From Cheilinus undulatus (taxonomy: Eukaryota > Chordata > Actinopteri > Labriformes > Labridae): a stretch of 64,000 nt of DNA. The notes below the pieces were generated by a model. It saw nothing but the letters and a program-made list of their open reading frames with translations, did not search any database and was not told the DNA's origin. The DNA is taken from the NCBI RefSeq assembly GCF_018320785.1, contig NC_054882.1:24246719-24310718 (forward strand), given 5' to 3'. The position numbers and the translations under genes are program-made. Shown piece by piece: positions 36,001 through 48,744 of the stretch; positions within the stretch are counted from its first letter, which is position 1, and the number at the start of each line of letters is the position of its first letter.

Positions 36001-36539
36001 TACACTCTGCTACCACTATATTCACCATACATATCTACAGAAATGTTCATTTCTGCCGAATATTAACTTTTTAAGCTGTTATCCTTAGATGCTGATAATA
36101 TTGTTCCCCCCTTGTAATAAAGTATGTTTTTATTCCCCAGGTTGAAGAAATGGGATCTGTACTTATGGCAATCAACAATCTTGCAGAGCAGTGTTATCTA
36201 CCTACATATGGACCACTAGAAAACATGAACTTACTGGCAAAGATGGACATGGTGAAGGTAATGTCTTTACAAAATAGTGACAGGCATTTTTGTATTCTAA
36301 TATAAATCTATTGTCTTAAATGTATTTTATACTGACCAAATGTTTGATTTCAGGAGTTCATTTTGGACCTGGCTGACACAGAGAAGAGAGCACGGAGGTT
36401 AATGGAGTCTGGATCTGCAGTGACGAGCAGAACAGCTCTAACAGACAAGAGAGGGAGAGGGTCAATGAAGAGCATTAGCAGTAAAACGCAAATCAAAAGT
36501 TCAAGTAAAGTCAGTAGAAAAAGTGAGGCAACAAGTTGA
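33016..36539 (+). CDS. ccdc197: CCDC42/CFAP73-type coiled-coil protein (CCDC197 by synteny)
   Basis: Nine exons: 33016-33122, 33772-33817, 33983-34159, 34251-34408, 34494-34576, 34669-34841, 34921-35031, 36141-36257 and 36354-36539. All junctions are GT..AG with matching phases and give 385 residues. The protein is mostly alpha-helical coiled coil. Residues about 52-165 (LILKKQAELDEVDKQL, VMKFEKFVVENEEKRL, YEDYLVKTLDFFPK) have the layout of the DUF4200 domain shared by CCDC42, CFAP73 and related axonemal proteins. The basic Ser/Lys-rich tail ends SKVSRKSEATS. Family members act in cilia and sperm flagella. Position between asb2 and otub2 matches human CCDC197 (LINC00521). AATAAA at 36725-36730 follows the stop. 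Intron 7 (1.1 kb) holds a Tc1 relic. Family assignment is firmer than the exact orthologue. Confidence 0.85.
35080..35762 (+). mobile_element. Tc1/mariner-like transposon relic, copy 4 (internally deleted)
   Basis: The left end (AAAAAGTATTCC, TTAATAAATCACTCAGGGTC) and right end (ACCATGACTGATTTATAAAA, then TCCAAGGGGG) carry the family's terminal repeats. Most of the transposase is missing; only fragments such as [16 protein letters not shown] remain. It lies inside ccdc197 intron 7. Confidence 0.75.
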
Positions 36540-36739
36540 TGCAAACTTTAATAACTCGCCGTGTGTCACTGCCAACAGTGAACAGTTGACCTTGACACAG
36601 TAATTTGACAGGAATGATCTTTTATGTAAGTCTTTAAGACTGAGATGCAGCTGAAAAGTCTTGAAGAGGCTACTAAATGATTTTTGCAACAAATTTGGCA
36701 CTTTAATGTATTAAGGATCACATAAATAAAGTCATAATG

Positions 36740-38035
36740 TTTGAGCATCTTTCTTTTTCAATGTGGATCCAAGGTTGGTTATAACTTTTGCATTTTAAAA
36801 CAAGAAAACAAAATAAAAGTACATTCAAATCTTGCAGTCAGACAATAAAATCATCCAAAAAACAGCCTAAACAATGGTAATTTCTAAGATTTATATTGTA
36901 AATGAAAAGTTTAAATATTTTAAGAATAATTTCAAATATATAAAATGAGTATTCTTTTTTATTTGAAATTGATTAGGTTAATGTAATAAACCTAAGGGAG
37001 CAGACACAAGTAGGCCTGTTTTAGTTGATATTAATGAAGACACCAAACATCAGCAGCAGCAGAGGTTCTTCTTTTTCTCCTGCCTTACGGGTTTTCTTAC
37101 AGCCCTGGAGTTCTCACAATAACCACCAATTATGCTACAATGCTATTGCTCTGTGTAATGCAGTTTTAAGTAGCAAAACATGTTTAACCTCATTGTTTGG
37201 GGGGTTATTTTGCAGTAATTTGCATTCCTGAGGATTAAGTAATAATGTGAGTTGGCTGGCTGTTTCAGGATACTTGTTTTGTCTGTGAACATCCCTCTGT
37301 TTCCTCTTTAACTGGGAAGAAGTTTACCTGTGTAACGTATTTTAGGACATTTTTATAGTGAAATACTCCAAAACTGTATGATACTTACACTTGATGCTAT
37401 TCTTAACTATACTGAAGGGAAATATTCAACTTTAACAAAAATTTAGCACTTGTAGTTGCTTGTAACTGTGATGATTCATTAACAGATGTATGATAAATCC
37501 TTTTAAATACACCACTTAGCCTTATTGACTGCACACATTCAAAGTTATTAAAGCTCCTCCCCAGAGTTATTAGGTTATGATGAAACAGCCTAAAATGTCG
37601 GTTATTCCCTTTAAATGACCTACGAAAGTGAACAAGTCTATCAAAATGAAGAATTACTATTTCTACTGAGTTATTTTATTCATGTTTAAAAGCTCTGCAG
37701 CAGGGTGGGTGTCAGTCTAAGTTGACCGTACATTTTTTGTGCAGCTATCAAAAGATTTATGTTTGAAATTTTTTTATATTAACAGGTAAAAAATCAAGGG
37801 TCAACCTTTGTAGTTTAAAAATGAAGTCAGTGCCAAAGTGCAAAACTTGTAGTTGCTCAGGTGTCCACTCAGGGCACATTGCAATCATTATAGAAGTAAC
37901 TTTTTAAAGAAATCTAATGAATTATGCATAATTAGAGGCATGGCTGATATGACTGCAAACCAGCACATTGTAGATATTTGTCAGGAGGCTTTCAACCCGA
38001 CTCAGCTCCACCTTTGGTCCACTTCTCTGTTGATC
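36740..38035. other. intergenic between ccdc197 and otub2, nothing recognised
   Basis: AT-rich spacer sequence. Frames are short and without motifs. Confidence 0.45.
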
Positions 38036-38040
38036 TAAAG

Positions 38041-38160
38041 CAGGGGTGTCCAAACCATGGCCCAGGGCCAAATGCATGCAGCCCTCAGTTCATTTTTTAT
38101 TTGCCCGCAGCAAACTCTAGAAAGAAGATGAAATATGGCCCACAGTAGACCATGTAGCTT
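38041..38160. mobile_element. hAT-type end fragment
   Basis: CAGGGGTGTCCAAACCATGG followed by GGCCCAGGGCCAAATGC is the usual start of a widespread hAT-derived vertebrate repeat with the CAGGGGTGTCCAAAC terminus. The opposite terminus is not found, so this is a fragment. Confidence 0.45.
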
Positions 38161-38466
38161 GTGCTGGACTGTACCATACTTTTTGAGATAATGGGGCAAT
38201 TGGAAATCATATTGACAATTGAAAAATTGATGCCTCAATTCATAAGGCCCAAAGAAAAGGATTACAGCAGCCAAAAACAGTCCAATTTACAAGGCATACC
38301 ATGCTAATCTTCTTCAAGCACCAACCCTACAATACAGTTTGATAGCTTCATGCAGTTTCCAGTTGTTTCCACTGATGTCAGTGTCGCCCCTCCCTACAGC
38401 ATCCTTTTCATCTTGACAAGAGGCAGATCTAGCAATAAAGGGGGCTGACCAGGGCCCTCTTGAAAC

Positions 38467-38645
38467 CTGATCATTCATCCATCCATTATCTACAACCCTT
38501 ATCCCGTTTGGGGTCGCGGGAGGCTGGAGCCTATCCCAGCTGTCATTGAGCAGGAGGCAGGGTACACCCTGGACTGGTCGTCCGTCAACCGCGGGGCTAG
38601 AGAGAGGATACGGTTTACAGAGACAACCAGGCACTCTCACACCTA
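38467..38645. repeat. ubiquitous teleost retroposon tail
   Basis: The phrases CATCCATCCATTATCTACA, GGGGTCGCGGGAGGCTGGAG and CCTATCCCAGCTGTCAT, then GGTACACCCTGGAC, are a very common fish interspersed repeat. It is usually read as the 3' part of a LINE/SINE family. The exact family is not assigned. Confidence 0.6.
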
Positions 38646-39315
38646 CAGTGTCATATACATATACAAGGGTCATATATGAAAACATGTAAAGCTCTGCCCA
38701 GAAAGGCACTAACCAAATCAGTCTCAAAAGACATGTCTCTCAGACTTCAACCATTACTTTCCAAGTCTATGAAGGATATTTAACTTAGGCTAAACTATTT
38801 AAGTACTTAACAGCTGCTTTACAAAGTTAAATAACAATGCAGAATTTTCTTTACAAATAATTTTAACATTAAATTATTATCTTTAAGTTGGGTCATTTTG
38901 TTTTAAATTGAAATGAAACTAGCTTTCATGTGTTGCCCTCAGAAATGTAAAAGGAATAAAACCGTGGGCTACCATGCTCTAAGCTAAAATTTGAAATACA
39001 TAACACAGTGAAATGTCTTTGATTTATAGCTGTAGTTAGCACGATAGCCTAGTTACTAGTAGACGCAAACATAAAATCAGTACTGTCACTTTAAGACGAG
39101 CACGTGGTATGTACAAACATCCGGTTAGCAGAAAATGGAAATTATCGAAACAATGCTTTGAGACATAGCTTTGACGAAGAGGGTGTTGTCATCCTGTGAT
39201 TATGTATTTTTACATGGTTTCCGTGTTGTTGAAATTCAAAGAAAAGTAGTGTCGTCAAGCGACCGCCAAAGACGTCGTTTTTTTGTCTCGTCAATAAAAA
39301 CTTGTTTCTTAACAG

Positions 39316-41448
39316 ATGGAGGCTGGCAGCCTTGTCTCAAACAGAGAAGACATTTCCTCGTTGTTCCCCGAGCAAACGACTGCTCCTAAATATAAAGTAA
39401 GCCATTGAATGGTGGTGTCGATGTTTACAGCTCGTTTACAGCTTTATCTTCTTTATTAAACGCATGTTGTTGTCCTTTGTTAGATTTTAAACAGCCAGTT
39501 TTCCTCTGTGAGACAAGTGAGAGGGGACGGGAATTGTTTCTACAGAGCTCTCTTCTTCGCTCATTTAGAGTCAGTCCTACACAACGCCAGAGCTCTACAG
39601 AGGTCAGTTATCTTTACAGCCTTTGGGACATACAGAAGTCACTGATAATTTCATAAGAGCTTCCTTCTTTTAATGCTCCGACTTTCAGGTTAAAGGAGAA
39701 AATCATTCAAACCTGCGAGAGCTTCACTTCAGCGAGATTTGACGAGAGTTCCTACAAGCACCATCTAAGCACAGTAACTCATTTCTTATTTTATGTACTC
39801 AAATGGGATAACTAATCTACTCAGTCAAGATTGTTTTTTTTTCTTATTTAGATATATGAATTGCTTAAAGTAATACACATAAAGTCAAGTTTTTTGTTGG
39901 GAAAAGATCGCTCAATAAAGGACTTTGCTGAGCAAAAGTGAGCGATGAGAAAGTTTTAGATTTATTTCCAATTCAACCACAATCTGGATTATCACAAGCG
40001 CTAGTGCAAAAACTATGTTGGACATGATACACAGGTGCCTTTAAAACAAGTAAAAGAATATTAAGAATATAATAGTTACATTTTCTGGAATTAGTTCTGT
40101 TGTTCTCTCTGAACTCTGATGAAAAGACATTTTGCCTGCTAATAAAGTTTGGATGACTTACCTTACCTTTGATTATGATGTCAGGTCTTGACTATTTTTA
40201 TGTGTAAAGAAAAGAGCAAAATGTTTTTGTGGATGCTATGTGAGGATCCTGTTTTCTTCAATAAAAATACCATTTTGAATTAAATCCAAGGGAAAAAAAA
40301 TGAACGTTTACATGATATTCTGTTTTTTTTAGATGTACCTGTGCATACAGACATAGAAAGAGTGGAAATATAAAAAAAACACATGTTCACATTATGTCAT
40401 CTTGTGTTTGTGATGGTTTCAATAGCTGACCCTTAAATAAGCAAAAAAAATTATAAAGTCAAATCACTTTTTATACAGTAATTGCTTCTGGATAAACTGT
40501 TTTATTAGAATTTGCAGTTATCCAAAACTTAAAAAAAAAAATCATTTCTGAAAGGAAAATAACCACTTATGATATGAAAGGACAACAAATCATTAACCGG
40601 CCAGCACCGATTGTGTAGGAATTAACTAACTGTACATCAAAAATGACACTAGAAATAAGAGAGGCTGACTACTCTGGCTCATCAGCAAGTAAATAAAGAT
40701 CCCAGCCTCCTGATAACTGGTGTTGAATTTTTATGCTGCGACACCTTCTTTGAAAGTGTTGGTCAACTATCTTGTTTTTGGGTAAATAATTTAACACAAA
40801 CTCTGTAACAAAGGAAAATCAATCAACTCAATCACACATGACTATTAAGCAGATTTTTTTTGTAACTGGGCTGTGAAAATACCTGACTGTTTTGTTCTCC
40901 TGAAGGTTGTAAATGCTGTGGAGCAGTGCCAAGCTGATGAGCAGGAGGACCGGCTGCTCTGGCTCTTCAATGATCAGACGACTTCTGACAGCATGGTGCA
41001 ATATCTCAGGCTGCTCACTTCAGCACACCTGCAGAACCATGCAGACTTCTTCTGCAACTTTGTAGAGGCACCAAACCTGCAAGTCTACTGTCAGCAGGTC
41101 AGTAGTAAAAGTGCTGCTGCCATCTAGTGAACAAATCATAGATTTTCTTAAATTAATTCTTATCTTTTTATGTCTAATTTAACTCAACTTCCACAGGATA
41201 ATTAAGAGTTCTGGTTTGTTCATGACTTTGTTTTGTTCCTCTTAAAGGAGGTGGAGGCCATGGCGATGGAGAGTGATCATGTGGACATCTTGGCTCTTTC
41301 TCAGGCTCTGGATATTTGCATCCACATCGTCTCTATGGAGGGAGATGAGCATCAGTTGGCTCACCACATCATTCCAGAGGGGGCTGAGCCTTCAGTTCAT
41401 CTCCTTTACCAAACGTCACACTATAACATCCTCTACCCTCGGCAATAA
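39316..41448 (+). CDS. otub2: OTU-family deubiquitinase OTUB2
   Basis: OTUB2 is a cysteine protease that cleaves polyubiquitin chains. Five coding exons: 39316-39396, 39484-39602, 39689-39773, 40906-41097 and 41248-41448. Phases agree and give 225 residues (human 234). The catalytic block reads RGDGNCFYRALFF, with the Asp and Cys of the OTU triad. The histidine lies in the conserved end YQTSHYNILYP. Other family blocks are QYLRLLTSAHLQNHADFF and ESDHVDILALSQALDI. The start codon directly follows a TTCTTAACAG acceptor-like sequence, so an untranslated exon upstream is likely. AATAAA lies at 41505-41510. The N-terminal 27 residues are unlike human, as is usual for this variable part. The gene ends tail to tail with ddx24, the stops being 234 bases apart. 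Confidence 0.95.
39774..40905 (+). other. otub2 intron 3
   Basis: AT-rich intronic sequence of 1.1 kb without recognised elements. Confidence 0.7.
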
Positions 41449-41682
41449 CACTGAACTGTGATCCACAAGGACTCAGCTTGACTCAGGGATGTTTACTTAT
41501 GGTGAATAAAATCTCATTAGGACACTAATGAAAACATTTTTATAAACATTTGCAGCGTACAGCATTTGAACAGAATTTTTTACACATTGTGCAATTATTA
41601 TTCAAATGAATCAAACTGTTTTATGTAAGAGTGTTACATAAATACTGTCAAAGACGGACTCTTTAAAAACATGTTTTACAGG

Positions 41683-44600
41683 TCACTGCTGCTGTTGCTT
41701 TCTTTGCTTTTTCTGCTTTTTTTGAGTCACTCTCTTTAACTTCTGTTTCTCCCCCTGTAATGAAACCCTGCTAAGGGCACTCTCCTTCCCAGCCAGAGGC
41801 AGGTGAGGCAGGGAGAGCTTTCCCATCTGTGTCGGGTACTTGGTCTTTATCAGGTTCTTGAACACTGGCTGGGAGATCAAATGCTTTAGATGCTTTTTCA
41901 TCCCTTTAACCATCTTCTGCTGCTCTCTGTCGGCTTCTTCGTCCCTTCCTTTGCCTGAGGACATAGATAGCATCTTTAATAATTTATTTAAATTTTAAAG
42001 TGGACAGAAAATGCTCCACAAGATTTGTTTTTACCAATTAAAAGATCATCATCCAGGTCCACCTCCAGGGCCTCTGCAGCCTGCCTGAACCAGGAGTTGT
42101 GGTGCTTCTCTCTGCTGTTGTGGAACTCGATCTTCTCTATTTGTCTGGCTAAGTCTACTCGCTCCTACAAAGGGGCACACTCAACAATCAACGCCAAGTA
42201 TCTCTTTAATGCCACAGAAAGACAGTAGAAATAATACTGAGTCTCACCTTAATTGCTTCCATACATTTCGTCTCTATGGGGAACATGGGAAGCTCCTCGT
42301 CTTTCCCAAGCGTTTTGTATATCTTTTTGAAGTTCATCATGTCGTCTGGACCAATCAGCAGCAAACTCAGACCCTCTTTGGTTGCTCTTGCTGTCCTGCC
42401 GCTTCGATGGACGTAGGTCTCAGACGTCCTGGGAACCTTGTGCATTTTATGGTGAATTAACAGCTTGTTTACAAGGGAACATGCTCATTCTCTTTTAATA
42501 AAATATCAATACAAGAACTAATACCTGAAAAGGCTCACCTGGTAGTGAATAACATGCTGAACATTGGGGATATCCAGTCCTCTTGCTGCCACATCAGTAG
42601 TCAGTAGAACACAGCTGTGGACGATTTTAGAAATACAGAAAGAAAAGGTATGATCATCAAATGTGAACGTGAAAAAACGAGTACTTTGGTCTGTGTTTGA
42701 GACAGAAAAATACTGTTTTGTTTAGATAATCCAGAAAAAGTCAAGCAGTCGAGTTGGTTGTTTCAAAGGGTGTAACTCAACAAGATTTTTTTTTTTTTTT
42801 TCACAAATGCCACTTAACACTAAATATGTGAATGTTGCTGCCTGCAATGGGTATGGGAAAACATTTGATTTGAAAGTTACTGAATATTTTTTTTCCTTTC
42901 AGCTAAAATTAAAGAAATTAAAACGTGGCATTTTAGGTTTAGGCTATGGAATAACAGAGGACCAGCAATACTTTTCTCAGCTGTTTTAAATTTATTCTTA
43001 AGATTTAAATATTTTTTAGTTTAGGTCATAGTTTAGTCTAGCTATGGTTGACGAAAACCCGAAAGTCCTCACATTTTAGTCAAAACTTTTGGTCAAAACA
43101 TTTATTCTCTTTAAACTGACTTTCAGTTACTCTAAAAAGTATTCACCCCATTCAGTATTTTACCCTTTTACTGGTTTTGTATATCAATAATGGTCAATAT
43201 AATTTGGCTTTTTACAAACAACAACAAAAAACTTTTAAATGTCAAAGTGAAAACAGATTTCTACAGAGTATATGTGATGTTGAATATGTGACAGCATAAA
43301 TATTCACCCCCTTTAAGTCAGTATTTAGTAGATGCACCTTGGTCTGCAATCACAGCACTTAGTCTGTGTGGAAAGGTTTCAATCAGGCTTGCACATCTGG
43401 ACACTGCAATCACTTATTTTACATTACATATATTTTGTTTGACATTGCTTTGTAAAAATCTGTTTTCACTTTGGCATTAAAGACCATTTTTTGTATTTTT
43501 AGTAATCTTGTGCTTTGGCATGCCACGGGAGTTTCAGTACAATGTAGTAACTTGATCTATGAGACCTCACCAAGATGGCTGCACCACAAACACAAGTCCA
43601 GACAAATCAAGTTAAATCAAGTTCTCTTTGTGGAGCGACTTGCACTGTTGTATGAAACAAGTCTGTCCTTTGAATTTTTTTGAAACAAAGACACAAAATC
43701 TCACTTCAGCTCGCCTGGAAACACCACACAGAGGAGGCAAACCATTATAGTTAAATCTGATGAAGGGAGTTTCTTTTAAATTACAGCTCTTGTTTTAATG
43801 AATCATCACAGGTGCATAATAACTAGATTAAGTGCTGAATACTTTGAAACACCTCTGCAAGTGTGTGCAAATCTCACCTGTCCCTCTCAGCAAACCTCTC
43901 CAGGTTTTTTAGGCGTTGTTTCTGGTGCATGTTGGCATGAAGTGGCAGTGGAGTACAGTCCAGTATAACCAGCAGAGAGTTCAGCCTCTTGATGCAGTCT
44001 ATACTGTTAGCGAACACCATGGTGCGGCCAGGATACTGCAGCAGAAAATAATAAAGGAAGAAGTCCTTCTCCTCCTTCTGGCAGTGGATTCTGGTCTCTG
44101 TCAGGGTCTCCACCGTTGCCTCCTTCCTGGTCAGATCAACGATTTTGGGTTTGGACTTGATCCCCACTTTCTCCATCAGAACTTCCACCTTGCTCCTCTG
44201 GTCCAGATTCTTCTTCTTCTTCTGCAAGAGGCGTGTCGGCAAGCTGTGAGCCATCGTCAGAGTGGCGGAGAACACAAACATTTGTCTCGTGGGATTGAAG
44301 TGCACGGTGTTCAGCATCTCGAGCAGACTCTCCAGCTCTGCAAAGTGGCCCCTTTCTACCATGCGGTCTGCTTCATCGATGACCAGGCACCTGAGGGAAA
44401 ACAAGAGAAGCTGATGAAAGGTAGCACTTAAACCACCACTAATATCACTGAAGGTAAATGTCTCAGATTAAATTAAACAAAATACAACATAACATCTCTG
44501 TATTGGTTCAGCTTTCGACAAACACTTTGCAGCAGCCTGTTTTTGCTTGAAATAAATGCTCTGGGATAGCTCATACAAACAGCAATGATCCTGTGATCAG

Positions 44601-47600
44601 TGCTGGGCCTTTTTGCTTTATTTACCCTCATGTTTTACTTAAGAACCTTTAGGGCATGGATGATAAAACGTCTATAGATGTGACTGGGGTGTTCACTGAG
44701 TGTAGCCTATTCTTACTACTACTGTCCATAAACTACCATCACCCCTTGATATGATCCTTAACATCATTTAACTCTTTCAGGTGGCAGTGTCATCTCTTAT
44801 GGTTTTCCAGGACATAAGGTTAACCTTGACTAGCAATTTAAAGTGTAGTTAAAGATGCCAGGTTTCATCCACTCCAAAGACATCAAAAACGTTACTTTTC
44901 ACCAAGTCCAATGCCAAGCATTGGATGGAGTGGTGTCAAGCACATCGACACTGGACTGTGGAGCAGTGGAAATATGTTCTGGGCAGTGACGAATCATGTT
45001 CCTCTGTTTGGCAGTCAGATGTGCAAGTCTGGGTTTAGTAGATGCCAAGAGAACTTTACCTGCCTGACTGCATTGTGCCAAATGTGAAGTTTGGCGGAGG
45101 AGGGATAATGGTAAGGGGCTGTTTTTCAGGGTTTGAGCTAGACCCTTTGCCCAATGAGGGGCTATCTTAATGCTTCAGCATACCAATACATTTTGGACAA
45201 TGCTATGCTTCCAAATTTGTGACAACAGTTTGGGGAAGGCCCTTTTCTGTTCCAACATGACTGCACCCCAGTACACAAAGCAAGGGCTATAAAGACAAGG
45301 TTTGATGAGGAAGAACTTGACTGGCCTGCACAGAGCTCTGATCTTAACCCAATCGAGCACATTTGGGATGAACTGGAAAGCCAGGCCTGGAAAGCCTTCA
45401 AAAGGGTGGCCAACTCCATAAGCATATGTACTTGAATATAAAGTGTTTGGTCAAGTGGCTGAATACTTTTGTCCATTTGGTGTATCATTCATGCAACAAA
45501 TTAAAAAAGACATGCATTTTCTTTGCTAAGCAGCTTAGGCTGTGTGTAGTTGGTAGCCACTGTCCAAGAATGGCAATCTGGCAACAATTACTGCCAAGTC
45601 CTGGGTAAAATTTGACTTCTATAATGCAAAATAATATATAGAGTAACTACTACAGTCATTTTTTTAATGAGTGTAACGACCATCAACTGATATAATGCAT
45701 TGTACAGTGGGGCACAGTTAAGTAATCATTTCCTGACCTGTGTGTCTACATTGAATGCAGTAACTTTTGCTTATTCCTTATGTTGATCCCCTTCAAATTG
45801 AAGTATCTGATTGTGTGCATCAATTTTTGAAACACTAAAAAAACATGTGATTAAACAGAGAATATACCAGACTCTTCAAACATTAAAATGAGGAAGGCAT
45901 TATGAAGACAAACATAGTTGAAACCTGCTGGCTTTTTAAATGATTTGGCCATGATAATAAGGGCATTTTAAGTATTTCCTATACATTTTGTCAAATACTG
46001 AGTTTCCAGTTTATTTTTTTAAATTGTTTTTGTAAAGATATTTACAGAAAGACATCGGTTATCTCATTACAACTTGTCATGGTATGTACATTACTTCACA
46101 TCTTGATGAGTTATGCGTCTTTTTTCTTTTTTTTTTTTAACCGACGTAAAAGAAAGTCCATCTTCTAGCAATAATGCTCAACTTAAGCCAGAATGGAGAA
46201 AGAAACAAAAACATGAACAAAACATAAACCCGAGGAAATCCAAGCTGACAATACAGTATATTTTGGATATTAAACAGATTAAACAACTTCAGTCCTTAGT
46301 ATCCATCAAATGAGTTAGGAAAGGGCCCCACACATCAAAAAAGAGGTCCTCCTTCCCAACCACTCCATGGATTACCCACTCATAGCTTGCCATTGTGCTC
46401 AACAGCTCTAGCCCTTCTTTAAAAGTAGACATACTGGATGATTTCCAATGGGGCAAGATAACCCTACAGCCAGTCATCAGAGCTTGATGGCAACACAAAT
46501 TTTTACTTTTTGATATTTCAACATTATGTGGTAGTATTCCCAAAAGACATAAAGTGGGATTTTTAATCAAATGAATATCAAACAACGTATTAAGGAAAGG
46601 AATTATTTTATCTCACATTATCTCTGTTCTATCACAGTGATATTGAGTGCCCAGCTTCTTTCCTTTTTAGAGTGCATAAATATTCCCCTACTCTCCCAGA
46701 AAACACCAGATTCAGCAGCCAGTCATCCTCCTTTTTTCAAAGAGGGTATGAACTGTAATTTACCTGAGCTGTCTCAAGTTCAGCAGATGTGGATGCCTCT
46801 CCTTGATCAAGTCCCACAGACGGCCTGGAGTGGCGATAATAATCTCTGGTCTTCTCTTTAGCATCCGTCGTTGTTTCTGTGGAGCCATACCACCAACCAC
46901 TATAGCAGTTTTTATGTCTGTGTAGAAAGAAACCATTCACAGTTTAGAAACATAACTCAGATTATTTAAAAATGTATCTCAATGCTTTAATAACTTACCA
47001 GTAAACTTTGCCACTGCATCGATGTGATGTTTGACCTGAACAGCAAGCTCTCTGGTTGGAGTGAGCACTAGTCCAAGCAGAGGCTGACCCAGCCCACCAG
47101 CTGTTTGTTCTTCATCTTCAGCTGTGGGGTCAAAGTCAGCATCTGCATTTTTAATCACCTGAACACCTTTGAGCTTCACATCGTTATCTGTTTCAGTTTG
47201 GTCATCTTCATCCTCTCTGTCATGTTCATCTTTTTGACCCTGCTCTGTTTCACTCTCTTCTTCCTCTTCTGTCGACTCCTCTACCGCTGGTAAATACAAA
47301 CTTTCCACCTTTGAAGTTGCATCATTTTTGTCCTCTCCAGGTTTTTCTGAGCCGTTTCGCCACGCCAGTATGGAGTGAATCATTGGAATGCCAAATGCCA
47401 ATGTCTTCCCACTCCCTGTAAGAACAATTTACATGAGCCTCACTTACAGAAATACGAAAATGGATTTTTCACAAGTGTGTTTTATTTTACCTGTCTCTGC
47501 CGCTCCCAGTATATCCATCCGATCCCTGATTGCAGAAGGCAAAGTGAGAGCTTGAATAGGGGTTGGTGATCCAAATCCAAGGCTTGTCAGTGCCTTTAGC

Positions 47601-48355
47601 ACGGGAGGAGGAACAAACAAGTTCTTCCATGCACTCATATCAATGTTTTTGACATCAGAGCCAAAGTGCGCTGCATTTGTCCAGTTCGTTGCCTGCTTTT
47701 TTGGAGGTTTTGTCACATTTTCTTGAGTGGGCTTTTCTTCTACAGCTTGAGGTTCTGATGGTGTCTCCTGGTTTGGCTCTACCACAGAGGTTTTATTTTT
47801 CTCTACCTTCTTTTTTTTCTTCTTCTTTTTCATGTTTGCTTGTTTTGTTTTGACATCGGGCTCTGAGCTACTTTCTGTATCTTTTGAAACGTTATTTTCA
47901 GCAGTTTCAGCTTTCTCTCCTTCCTCACCTGCAGCTTCATCCTCCGGTGTAACCAGTGCAGAAATGTCATCTGGTTTCACCGATTCCTCTGCAGACACTT
48001 TCTTATTTTTCTTCTTCTTTTTGGCTTTTTTCTTGGCAGGTTCATCTGTTTTCGCCCCCTGTTGGCCTTCAACATCCCCCTTTTCTCCAGCCTCCTCTCC
48101 CTCGCTGGCTTTTCTTTTCTTCGCTTTCTTCTTCTTCTCTTTTTCTAGCTCTTTTGCTGCGATAGCTGCAGCCTTTTCAGAGTCAACCAGACGGTAATTT
48201 GTGAGCTCTTCAAAACATACCAGACCCTCCAAGCCCTCCTCAGAAAAGAGACTTGGGTCGAGCTCTACAGCTTTCCATTTACCTTTCACATGGATGCTCC
48301 GTTTGGCTTGTTTTTTCAGTCCGGAGGACGAACCCTGGTTTTTCTTCGTCTTCAT
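41683..48355 (-). CDS. ddx24: ATP-dependent RNA helicase DDX24
   Basis: A nucleolar DEAD-box helicase linked to ribosome assembly. Eight coding exons: 48355-47491, 47415-46999, 46917-46764, 44390-43878, 42614-42539, 42436-42248, 42164-42035 and 41954-41683. Phases agree; 871 residues against 859 in human. The first exon encodes a Lys-rich and acidic N-terminal region, then the Q motif [14 protein letters not shown]. The Walker A AAETGSGKT is split by intron 1. Then come an acidic insert, [30 protein letters not shown] (motif II), FSATLT (motif III), [25 protein letters not shown] and [12 protein letters not shown]. The large acidic insert between motifs I and Ia is typical of DDX24. The tail is Lys/Gln-rich. 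Introns 3 and 4 contain Tc1 and L1 relics. The motifs are complete, so it should be functional. Confidence 0.96.
43133..43495. mobile_element. Tc1/mariner-like transposon relic, copy 5 (short internal deletion form)
   Basis: AAAAAGTATTCACCCC and ACTGGTTTTGTATATCAATA then GGTCAATATAATTTGGC form the left terminal repeat. The subterminal phrase TCTGTTTTCACTTTGGCATT marks the right side. Only about 360 bases remain. It lies in ddx24 intron 4. Confidence 0.65.
44880..45478 (+). mobile_element. Tc1/mariner relic of a third family, 5' truncated
   Basis: The plus strand resembles a mariner/Tc1 transposase core (near AAGCATTGGATGGAGTGGTG, then GGCGGAGGAGGGATAATGG). It ends with GGCTGAATACTTTTGTCCAT then TTGGTGTA, a typical terminal motif. 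The left end is absent. It lies within ddx24 intron 3. Confidence 0.6.
46115..46590 (-). mobile_element. L1-type LINE fragment, 3' end
   Basis: Read on the minus strand, the open stretch ends an L1-like ORF2: [18 protein letters not shown], then [20 protein letters not shown] and [11 protein letters not shown], the usual C-terminal pattern. About 150 bases of 3' UTR and an A-rich tail (T-run at 46120-46138 on the plus strand) follow. It is heavily 5' truncated and lies in ddx24 intron 3. Confidence 0.6.
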
Positions 48356-48744
48356 TTTCCCTACAACTTACCAAAGTAACACCTATGGATAAACTGCCGC
48401 ACGTTAGAAGGGACTGTTAACAGTGTGTCTTAATGTTAGCAGGCAGCTGTGCATCGAGGCGCTCAAACTGTGTAGAAAATATTCGCAAACATGTCACACC
48501 GACGTACAGCAGTGTACATTAATGACCGGACAAGAACATGAATAAAGGTGATGATAAAATACGCCTTGAATGACTGAAGTTTTGAGAAATGTCAAACTAC
48601 TAAACTGAACGATAACATACACGCATGACACGAGGGCGCCGCCATGACAGTGTTGAGCTTCTTCTTCCTCTTCTTTGGTTTCGGCAGACTAGACGCATCC
48701 AAGGCGTATTGCTGCCCTCTGCTGTTTCCATGCGATTTCTGTTA

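Noticed and set aside
43874-44431. Plus-strand ORF 43916-44431
   Set aside because: It is antisense to ddx24 exon 4, which carries the DEAD motif on the other strand.
47832-48197. 121-residue plus-strand ORF over ddx24 exon 1
   Set aside because: It is the antisense shadow of the Lys/Glu-rich ddx24 N-terminal region (Phe/Ser-rich translation).
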